Shown: positions 54,319 to 61,143 of the stretch, piece by piece
Position numbering within the stretch: position 1 is the first letter of the stretch
Layout: each line of letters begins with the position of its first letter
Assembly: GCF_002368295.1 (NCBI RefSeq)
Contig: NZ_AP018248.1
Coordinates: 4,434,500-4,498,499, forward strand
Length of the DNA: 64,000 nucleotides
Direction: 5' to 3'
DNA from: Tolypothrix tenuis PCC 7101
GTDB taxonomy: Bacteria; Cyanobacteriota; Cyanobacteriia; Cyanobacteriales; Nostocaceae
The notes under the pieces: generated by a model
What the model was told of the DNA's origin: nothing
The model's database searches: none
Seen by the model: the letters and a program-made list of their open reading frames with translations, nothing else
Program-made: the position numbers and the translations under genes

Positions 54319-54380
54319 AAACATCTGGACATTTATTCAACATCTAAACATCTAGATGCAAAACAAATGTTTAAACATTT
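54319..54380 (-). promoter_or_regulatory. Palindrome and repeat cluster upstream of parA
   Basis: AACATCT occurs three times in direct orientation (54320-54326, 54339-54345, 54347-54353), and the last forms the palindrome CATCTAGATG (54349-54358). A perfect 16-bp palindrome AAATGTTTAAACATTT follows at 54365-54380. The position, about 45-110 bp before the ParA start, is where type Ib partition operons carry their operator or centromere (parS). Function is inferred. Confidence 0.6.
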
Positions 54381-55062
54381 AAGTGTTTGTATGTTTCGCA
54401 CAAATAAAGTCAATATACTGAATATAAGTAGACTTATATTTTAAATACAAAATATCTTAAGTAAGATGTAGAGTAAAATGTATAAATAAAATTAAGTACA
54501 AAATATCGCTAGAGAGAAGGATAATGCTTCACGCTTCATGAGCGAGATATTGGGTTAAAGAGCTATAGGACTTTTATTTGATGGTTGAAAAAAGTCCGTA
54601 GGCTTGATGTCTTGTTCCCTGTTTTTATCAGACGGCTATATAGGTAAATTAAATAAAAGAATGAATATAAATAGATATTGCAAATAACACATTAGTAATA
54701 CATTACTAAGTTAGTAAAAAGACCAAACTATGTTAAGAAAAGTTAATTAAGCTAAAACTCTCTTTTTTCCTGCCTCCTGCCTGATCGTGATGATAAATAT
54801 TTACGAAGACCTACATTAAGATGTGCCCAAATGGTTAAATAGCAAACTTTTATTAACCCCGGTTGATGTACACAGTAATGCTAAGAATGGTATACAGATA
54901 GATAGACAGGTGAGCCGAAAGAGTCTACAATCTGACTTGTTGCGGTAGATTTACCTATTAGTTAATCAACCTAAGCATAGTAAAGATTTTCTAGTGTTTC
55001 CGCATTGATGCAGAAGCACCCTATTAATATGATGGAAGTCTTTAGTAAAGAGTAGCAAACCA
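54381..55062. other. AT-rich intergenic region, no clear gene
   Basis: About 680 bp lie between parA and a small membrane-protein gene, divergently arranged. The sequence is AT-rich with scattered short repeats, including TTTTTTCCTGCCTCCTGCCT near 54765. I see no tRNA, terminator or ORF that I can support. Confidence 0.5.
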
Positions 55063-55185
55063 ATGGACGTAAAGCTGATTTTGGTGGGATTAACAGTCGT
55101 ATTTACAGTTTTGTGCTTATTTTTCGGCACAAAAAATGGCTTTTATGATTCCGACAATTATCACGGCAATGGCTCTGCACATTGA
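55063..55185 (+). CDS. Small single-span membrane protein, 40 aa
   Basis: The ORF begins MDVKLILVGLTVVFTVLCLF, a membrane helix of about 20 residues. A short hydrophilic tail follows: FGTKNGFYDSDNYHGNGSAH in shortened form GTKNGFYDSDNYHGN, rich in Gly/Asn/Asp. The composition (clean hydrophobic helix, no rare codons) and my recollection of similar cyanobacterial 40-residue proteins support a real gene, probably a small subunit of a membrane complex. I cannot name it. The ATG at 55063 has AGAGTAGCAA upstream, a weak ribosome site. Confidence 0.6.
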   Translation: MDVKLILVGLTVVFTVLCLFFGTKNGFYDSDNYHGNGSAH

Positions 55186-55441
55186 AAGAGCTTGAGAGCA
55201 TCGGAAAGGAACATAGACAAGAGGAAAACTCCCCTAGCCCATAGTTTGAGGGCTTCTCAGTACCCAACTTTTCCGAACCAGCGCGGGTTCGGCGGAGGTG
55301 TCCTCCCCCATCAAAAATCCGCAATTTCAGGGTGAAGGGGTGCAAAATGAGACTTACCCCGAAGTCAAAAAACAAACAAACCCCGTAATTTTTGGCTTTT
55401 GGGATATGTCCATCACAATGAGGCTTGAGGGGAGGAGAATT
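55186..55441. promoter_or_regulatory. Structured leader of the MBL hydrolase gene
   Basis: CCGAACC (55274-55280) pairs with GGTTCGG (55287-55293), and GGAGG and CCTCC follow. The stretch could form a structured 5' leader. The frame of the downstream gene is open back to 55298, but GGGGAGGAGAATT directly before the ATG at 55442 is a much better start. Confidence 0.45.
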
Positions 55442-57106
55442 ATGAGGGATAATCTTTCGTCCTCTCGGATTGATGCTGGGGAGGAAACTACCGAATTAGA
55501 ATGTTTGCCTTATAGCGTCCAGCATAATGATGAGGGCGTGTGTTTATTGGTACGGATGGGCCCGTACCGCATCTTGCTGGATTGTGGGTTGGGAGATATT
55601 TCATCGCTGGTGAAGGGGTTGAAAAACTCAGCCCGCCAACGGCATTTACCCCTACCAGCAGATTTAGTTTTAATTAGTCATGCTCACCCCGATCACGCTA
55701 GAGGCTTACTGGAACTGCATCAGGCTTTTCCACATTTACCTATATACGCCAGCGAAGTAACCAGCAAGTTACTGTCATTAAACTGGTTAAACCAAGATTT
55801 AAAGTCAATTCCCCAGTTTTGTCAGGCGTTACCATTGCGATCGCCTGTGGAATTTAAAGAGGGCCTCGTAGCCGAGTTATTTCCCGCCGGACATTTACCT
55901 GGGGCGGTAGCAATTCTACTTACCTATACCAGCCAACAGCGTAGCTACAGACTGCTTTATACAGGCGACTTTTTCCTGTCTAACTCGCGGTTGGTGGAAG
56001 GATTGCGTTTAGAAGAATTACGGGGATTAGACTTAGATGCTCTCATTATTGAAGGTACTTATGGCACCTCCCGCCATCCCCACCGCCGTAACCAAGAAAA
56101 TCAGCTAGCAGAAAGGATTCATCGCGCGATCGCAGAACGTTGTTCTGTGCTACTTCCCACACCTGCTTTAGGGTTGGGACAAGAACTGTTGATGTTATTA
56201 CGCAGCCATCACCACTTTACAGGTAGAGATTTAGATATTTGGGTTGATGGTGCTGTCGCCACAGGTTGCGATGCTTATCTCGAACTATTACCCCACCTCC
56301 CCGCCTCAGTCCAAAACTTCGCCCGTCATCAACCTTTATTTTGGGATGAAAGAGTACGCCCCCGCGTGCGGCGTTTACAAGCAGAACATCGCCCCAATAT
56401 TGGCAAATCGCCTTGCATTGTCCTTACCGATTCCACATCTGATTTCAGCCAATATTGTCAAGCTGACACAGGCCCCTGGTTAATTCTGCTGCCAGAAAAA
56501 ATTGATATAAAAACTAAAAAACAATATCCTGCGCCTACTACTATTGAAAGCTATCTCCTCGCTCAACATAGTGATGGGCCTGGTACTACCCAGCTAATTC
56601 ATAATTTAAGACCGCAACACGTAATTTTTGTTCACGGTTCCCCCGCCTACTTAGCAGATTTAACAGGCTTAGAAGAGTTACAAAACCGCTACCACCTGCA
56701 TTCTCCAGCAGCCGGTGTTTTAGTAGAACTGCCCATAGGCGACACCTTTTTACAACCAGCCGCCCCAGAAACCAATTATGAAGGTGAACTGACAGAATTA
56801 GGAACTGGCATTACTATCACCTTACCAGAAACGATTACCACAGACCCCCGTTGGCGACAATTTGCCGACACCGGGTTAATTGAAGCCCGTTGGCAAGGGG
56901 AAGAAATCGTATTGAGAGGTTTACCCCAAAGAGAACTACTCAATCAAAATAGCGATCGCTTTACCTGGACAGACATAGAATGCTGCGGAACCTGCCGATA
57001 TCAACGGGGCCAGCGCTGCTGGAATCCCAATTCCCCCTTATATAACTTCAAGGTTACCTTAGAAGGTTACTGTCCCGCCTATGAAGCGTTGAATGAGGAT
57101 GATTAA
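55442..57106 (+). CDS. MBL-fold hydrolase, beta-CASP/RNase J-like, with a C-terminal Cys cluster
   Basis: This 554-aa protein has a metallo-beta-lactamase domain with metal-binding ISHAHPDHARG near 82, AGHLPGAVAILL, YTGDFFLSNSRL and IIEGTYGTSRH. The central part resembles beta-CASP nucleases (ALGLGQELLMLLR, QHVIFVHGSPAYL). The last 45 residues contain four cysteines (CCGTCRYQRGQRCWNPNSP and GYCPAYE), a possible zinc or iron-sulfur site. It may process RNA or DNA, but no activity is established for this cyanobacterial form. The start is fixed by a strong SD (GGGGAGGAG). Confidence 0.85.
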   Translation: MRDNLSSSRIDAGEETTELECLPYSVQHNDEGVCLLVRMGPYRILLDCGLGDISSLVKGLKNSARQRHLPLPADLVLISHAHPDHARGLLELHQAFPHLPIYASEVTSKLLSLNWLNQDLKSIPQFCQALPLRSPVEFKEGLVAELFPAGHLPGAVAILLTYTSQQRSYRLLYTGDFFLSNSRLVEGLRLEELRGLDLDALIIEGTYGTSRHPHRRNQENQLAERIHRAIAERCSVLLPTPALGLGQELLMLLRSHHHFTGRDLDIWVDGAVATGCDAYLELLPHLPASVQNFARHQPLFWDERVRPRVRRLQAEHRPNIGKSPCIVLTDSTSDFSQYCQADTGPWLILLPEKIDIKTKKQYPAPTTIESYLLAQHSDGPGTTQLIHNLRPQHVIFVHGSPAYLADLTGLEELQNRYHLHSPAAGVLVELPIGDTFLQPAAPETNYEGELTELGTGITITLPETITTDPRWRQFADTGLIEARWQGEEIVLRGLPQRELLNQNSDRFTWTDIECCGTCRYQRGQRCWNPNSPLYNFKVTLEGYCPAYEALNEDD

Positions 57107-57107
57107 C

Positions 57108-57278
57108 AATTCAAAATTCAAAATTCAAAATTCAAAAATAAGGATTGGGGACTGGGGAACTCGGGGCCCCCTCTGGGGATAAGGGGTAATGGGGATTAGG
57201 GAGACAAGGGGACAGGAAGATATTCCAATTACCAATTACCAATTACCAATTACCAATTACCCAATGCCCAATGCCCCA
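57108..57278. repeat. TTCAAAA and ATTACCA heptameric repeats
   Basis: Four copies of AATTCAAA occur at 57110-57137, and about seven ATTACCA heptamers at 57225-57272. A G-rich stretch lies between them (GGGGACTGGGGAACTCGGGG). The region is intergenic and between convergent genes. Confidence 0.88.
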
Positions 57279-57292
57279 TGCCCAAATAAGCC

Positions 57293-57328
57293 AAAAGTCC
57301 AGAGCGGAAAGATTGGCTCTGGACTTTT
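57293..57328. terminator. Strong bidirectional terminator
   Basis: AAAAGTCCAGAGC (57293-57305) and GCTCTGGACTTTT (57316-57328) pair perfectly over 13 bp around a 10-nt loop. There are A-runs and T-runs on both sides. It ends the DUF6679 gene on the minus strand, 20 bp after its stop, and can also stop transcripts arriving from the MBL gene. Confidence 0.9.
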
Positions 57329-57347
57329 AACTCTCGACTATTTTGAT

Positions 57348-57659
57348 TTATTCAGCATTTGAATCTGGGTAGTGGTTACGAATACGTTCAGCTTCAGGAC
57401 AGTCTTCGGTTAGCAGAGGTTCTACATTGCCGCGTGGTACTGAGGCTAACTTTTGGGTGACAGCACCAATACTTTCGAGTCGAACCATCTCTTCCCAAGA
57501 ACAAACTTCATCCTCTTCATCTGTTTCATAGCGTAGGGTCACTAAATCACCCTCTATATCAATGATGCGGGCACGCTCGATCCAGCGTTGCTGATCCCGC
57601 AAGAATACACATACCTCCCGCCCATCGCAACACAACTGATAAATCTTGCGGTGTAGCAT
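57348..57659 (-). CDS. DUF6679-like conserved cyanobacterial protein
   Basis: This 103-aa protein begins MLHRKIYQLCCDGREVCVFL and has an Sm-like or SH3-like beta pattern (RWIERARIIDIEGDLVTLRY). A conserved acidic stretch (ETDEEDEVCSWEEMVRLE) and a C-terminal tail (LLTEDCPEAERIRNHY) follow. I believe it belongs to DUF6679, restricted to cyanobacteria and of unknown function. It is monocistronic and ends at a strong terminator. Confidence 0.8.
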   Translation of the reverse strand: MLHRKIYQLCCDGREVCVFLRDQQRWIERARIIDIEGDLVTLRYETDEEDEVCSWEEMVRLESIGAVTQKLASVPRGNVEPLLTEDCPEAERIRNHYPDSNAE

Positions 57660-58199
57660 GTACTGCTTCTGCCTTTTTAAACAACGTAGTTAAACCTTTC
57701 AAAATCTGGGTGTGCCCCCAGTGCATAATACCCGAAAGAGCTAGTTTGACGGTTTCGCTTTTCTACCTGTGTTAACCCCAAGCAAAGGGAATTTTGGGTA
57801 ATCAACTAGTAGTGACTGCGCTGGTGAAACTAAAACTCTATCAGGGGAATTCAGCAAATGTATTCTTCATAGAAGTCATACAATTCGGGATTTATCCTCA
57901 CTAGGTTAATCCTTGCTGATGAGTTCTTTCTACCATTATGTAATAATAGATACTCCGAAACAAACATTGATTGCGGTTGTTTGAGTTGCCTACTTGTAGT
58001 CATTGGCATTGCTGGGAAGTCCGGGAACTCGGCTGTACTTTTACCCCTATGTATTTGATCTTAACTCATTCTCTTGCTGACCTGAACGGTTTTAGACAAC
58101 AACAGCCCAAGAGTTTTTGAGTTTAGGGCTTTTTGACTGAGGTGACGTGTCCCGCTTTGGAGCAACTATGCAACGCCAAAGTCAACTGTTGCAAGAGTA
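57660..58199. other. Intergenic region with a possible small RNA
   Basis: About 540 bp separate two minus-strand genes. Within it a terminator-like hairpin on the plus strand (58104-58134) is not preceded by a recognised plus-strand gene, which hints at a small transcript starting somewhere after about 57900. The only plus-strand start nearby gives a 21-codon ORF (57919-57984). The rest shows nothing. Confidence 0.4.
58104..58134 (+). terminator. Orphan terminator-like hairpin
   Basis: AGCCC (58104-58108) pairs with GGGCT (58126-58130). Further A-T pairs extend the stem, and TTTTT follows. It lies about 65 bp beyond the end of the gene at 58200-58415 read in that gene's direction, but the T-run is on the plus strand, so it does not serve that gene. 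Confidence 0.45.
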
Positions 58200-58415
58200 T
58201 CAGCAAGATTGATTCCCTAAGGGAATTTCTATGAGTAATTTTGAGGATGCTTCTCGTTTAACTCTACCCCCACGAACTGCATCATATAAAGCGGCAAGGG
58301 CTACCAAATCATCCGACTGATAAGACTTTGTCGCTAGCACTTGATGGAGTAGACCTTCAGATTCAACACTAAGGTATCCAGTTTGGAAAGCAGATTCAAC
58401 AAGTGTGCGAATCAT
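58200..58415 (-). CDS. Small conserved hypothetical protein, 71 aa
   Basis: The protein is almost entirely helical by composition: MIRTLVESAFQTGYLSVESE, GLLHQVLATKSYQSDDLVA and LAALYDAVRGGRVKREA. It looks like a complete small cyanobacterial protein rather than a shadow ORF. No domain is recognised. It could be a small regulator or adaptor. Confidence 0.65.
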   Translation of the reverse strand: MIRTLVESAFQTGYLSVESEGLLHQVLATKSYQSDDLVALAALYDAVRGGRVKREASSKLLIEIPLGNQSC

Positions 58416-58729
58416 AATAATTAGGTCATATTATGCAATTTGTTACCTCCAGTATGGAATATTTGCTGATTTTACTAATTGATATCTGACAGCAGGTATT
58501 GTGATTATAATTACATAAAAATGTGATCTCCGTCATCGAGAATCTGCATCTTGTCCGATTCTGTGACAGCCGATTTTATTAATAAAAGTACGGATTAGAA
58601 TACATACTTCTGTTGTACTCAACTGGCAACCGGACAAAAACTTATGATAGTTAAATATACATGATTTTTCAGTATTTGCCACATGAAAGCTAACAAGCTT
58701 AATTATATTAAGGAATAATAATATACATA
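58416..58729. other. AT-rich intergenic region, no gene seen
   Basis: About 310 bp lie between two genes on the same strand. The region is AT-rich near 58660-58729 and contains the promoter of the small protein. No hairpin or repeat stands out. Confidence 0.5.
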
Positions 58730-59521
58730 TTATTCAGGGAAAAATTCGCGGAAATCCTCATCATGTTGGCTTAACTCTACCCAATCGAGATTCAAAGACC
58801 GTAATTTCTGGGTCAAGCGATCGCAAGCTGGGCGTTCAGTCGCGTAATGTCCCGCATCAATTAAAATGAGGCCGCGATCGCGACTTTCTTGAAATTGATG
58901 AAATTTACAATCGGAAGTGAGATAAGCTTGGGCATGAGTTTTCAGCACAGCCGAAATATAGCTAGCACCCGAACCCCCCAAAACCGCTACCCGGGAGATT
59001 TCTTGGTGTAAATCAGCAGTTGGGGAAACAATCAAGCTTTTGGGAGCAAGTTGGTGGTGGATTACTGTCAGTAATTTTTCTAAGGTGATTACAGGCTGGA
59101 GATTTCCGACTCGACCGTACCCTAAACCATTTTGCGTAGGTACTATAGGGGTTGAATCTTGGAGTTCGAGAATTTGAGCCAAAACATCAGCAGTCCCATC
59201 CTGTACTTGATCAAAATTGGTATGGGCGCTGTAAATGCCAATATTATGCAGAAAAGCTAATCGCACCATATCCGCGATCGCTTCTCCAATACGAAAAGAT
59301 TTAGGCGGGCTAAAAATTAGGGGATGATGGGCAAAAATCAGATTAGCATTACTGGCGATCGCTTCTTGCATGACCGCCAAAGTTGGCGTTAAACATACCA
59401 AAACCCTAGCGGGTTCTTGTAAAATTCCAGGTTCAACCTGCCAACCACAATTATCCCAACTTTCGCACCAAGCAGGATTTGCCCATTCTTCAAACCAAGT
59501 AATTAAGTCAGCAATTCTCAT
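58730..59521 (-). CDS. Nif3-like dinuclear metal-centre protein
   Basis: This 263-aa protein of the NIF3/YbgI (DUF34) family forms a hexameric ring with a two-metal site. Visible motifs are IFAHHPLIF near residue 63, YSAHTNFD near 99, and the C-terminal LIDAGHYATERPACDRL. Together they supply the His/Asp/Glu ligands. It begins MRIADLITWFEEWANPAWCE, as is typical. Its function is unsettled in all bacteria; GTP cyclohydrolase-like or metal-insertase roles have been proposed. It is monocistronic. Confidence 0.92.
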   Translation of the reverse strand: MRIADLITWFEEWANPAWCESWDNCGWQVEPGILQEPARVLVCLTPTLAVMQEAIASNANLIFAHHPLIFSPPKSFRIGEAIADMVRLAFLHNIGIYSAHTNFDQVQDGTADVLAQILELQDSTPIVPTQNGLGYGRVGNLQPVITLEKLLTVIHHQLAPKSLIVSPTADLHQEISRVAVLGGSGASYISAVLKTHAQAYLTSDCKFHQFQESRDRGLILIDAGHYATERPACDRLTQKLRSLNLDWVELSQHDEDFREFFPE

Positions 59522-59645
59522 TAAATCTTAGTAGCCACAAAGTGAGCTAATTATTTTATGCCTAATTAAGACACCATAAAACTGTGCCTTAAATAATATT
59601 TAATGATTAGCCAACCCTGGAAAACTTCGATAAATCATAAAAAAA

Positions 59646-59667
59646 ACCTCAGCTACCAAGCTGAGGT
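59646..59667 (-). terminator. Terminator of the 43-aa protein gene
   Basis: ACCTCAGCT and AGCTGAGGT pair perfectly over 9 bp with the loop ACCA. Read on the minus strand it is followed by a run of eight T residues. It lies 56 bp after the stop codon of the small gene at 59723-59854. Confidence 0.85.
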
Positions 59668-59722
59668 GATGGGGAGAAAACCAAATAACGATGAGAGATG
59701 ATGATACCGAGGTCAAAAAATA

Positions 59723-59854
59723 TTAGCTGACACCCAAAGCCACCAATATTAAGGTACTGACAAGCAATGTAACGAATCCTGCTTTTAGTGCATAGCGGCG
59801 TTGTTTCTCTGGATCGCAGTCAGCAGTGTCTTCTCCATTACTGTTGGTATACAT
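59723..59854 (-). CDS. Small single-span membrane protein, 43 aa
   Basis: The minus strand encodes MYTNSNGEDTADCDPEKQRR, followed by a basic YALKAG and a membrane helix (FVTLLVSTLILVALGVS) at the C-terminus. The good intrinsic terminator directly downstream supports a real transcription unit. I do not recognise the family. A tail-anchored small subunit of a photosynthetic or respiratory complex is possible but unproven. Confidence 0.6.
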   Translation of the reverse strand: MYTNSNGEDTADCDPEKQRRYALKAGFVTLLVSTLILVALGVS

Positions 59855-60290
59855 AAGATTTTTATAAATATTAACTTATGTAAATAAATCTAACTGGATT
59901 GTTACAATCAGTCAACAGTACATAACATTAAATAAATTAATATTATATATAAGTATTACTTATGTATAATAAAGTTCAAAGTCCAATTTTTGACCGTTGA
60001 CTCTGGAGGGACAGTTCACTCAACTCAGGAAACCTCCCTTCCTTCGGATACTAGAGTGCCACTCCCGAAGATATTTGTGCTAGTTGCGTCAGTCGGGATA
60101 TCAGCTAGAGAAATAGCGCGCAAACTGACAGTAAAAATGTTCTTCCAGAACCTCTTCACTTCACATTGATTCATCCCTTAAGAGTAACTCCATATTAACT
60201 TAAGGTAATTCTTCGGATTGATGTTCTTATAGGTAAATATTTGGAAATATGGCAGGAGATTTAGTCACAAATTCATAGTGAAAAAAATTT
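59855..60290. other. Divergent intergenic region, no gene seen
   Basis: The first half is AT-rich. At about 60020-60090, CTCCCTTCCTTCGGATACTA and CACTCCCGAAGATATTTG contain GC-rich complementary pieces (CTTCGG/CCGAAG). These could form a leader hairpin for the gene at 60291. No ORF is supported. Confidence 0.45.
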
Positions 60291-60533
60291 ATGAAATCTC
60301 AAGAAAATCCATCAATCAGGGCGGAAAATAACTATTCATCGCTTGAGAATACACCTGACTATATGAATAGCCAAAAGCCAAGTAAATCTGAGCCTATAAC
60401 TCAGGTACAAAAAGAAAATGTCATTACTAGTGAAGATTTACCTAACCGTCGGTTTCGTTATGGTTTTCCTTTGATTATATTGGCGATTCTAATATTTGTT
60501 GCTGCTCTTTACTACGGAATTATCAACCCATAG
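60291..60533 (+). CDS. Tail-anchored hypothetical protein, 80 aa
   Basis: The first 55 residues are hydrophilic and rich in Ser/Asn/Pro (SIRAENNYSSLENTPDYM, QKPSKSEPITQV). A single membrane helix (FPLIILAILIFVAALYYGI, about 59-77) ends the protein. Such a layout fits a small tail-anchored membrane protein. The family is not recognised. It precedes the solitary psaB gene by 610 bp on the same strand, and no functional link is shown. Confidence 0.65.
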   Translation: MKSQENPSIRAENNYSSLENTPDYMNSQKPSKSEPITQVQKENVITSEDLPNRRFRYGFPLIILAILIFVAALYYGIINP

Positions 60534-61143
60534 TTGAACAAGTTTTAAGCAGTGCTGGAATAGGGAATAGGGAATAAAAAATCCTGTTTGCTATTCCTTA
60601 ATGCTTGCAAAGATGGCTGAAAACTACAATGCAGCAAGTTTCTAATAAATACCAATTCACAAAACTGTTAATTTTGCGCTCAATACTTGTTGCATTGAGG
60701 AGCAAGATAAAGAAAAATTTTGTACATTTTCTCTGAAATCTTTGCTGCAACAAAATTTACAATTCATAACGCCATTCTAGCGTGGCTATAGTTGTCAAAC
60801 GATTGTTACAAATCGTTAGAGTTAGCTGCATAAAATGGTGACATTTCAGTTGTATTGGAAACTACAAATCGATGTAATGTTAATCTCCTCCCATAGTGTG
60901 ATGGAAATAACCGCTAATAATTTTTTGATTACTCCTATGTGCAGTAATTGCATCACACTGCCCAGGGATTTAAACCTGGGGATGACACTTGTTTGCTCCT
61001 GATGTTCGCCAGCTTTTCTATTCGATCAACCTCCAATTGAAGGCAGAAAGAATGAAAGGATGTCTATTCAATTACTTCTGTATTGCTGACTTGGTAGAAG
61101 CAGCAATTTGAAAGAGAGTTTAGGGAGGAAGTGATTAAGGTAC
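60534..61143. promoter_or_regulatory. Upstream region of the solitary psaB gene
   Basis: This 610-bp region has no ORF. CCCAGG and CCTGGG form an inverted repeat at 60961-60980 with an 8-nt AT spacer, about 165 bp before the start codon. The ribosome site is AGGGAGGAAG at about 61120-61130, 11-13 bases from the ATG at 61144. A long leader like this is common for photosystem genes. Confidence 0.45.

Noticed and set aside
54319..54380. Replication origin with iterons next to parA
   Set aside because: AACATCT repeats could be iterons, but there is no rep gene in the neighbourhood. A partition operator fits better.
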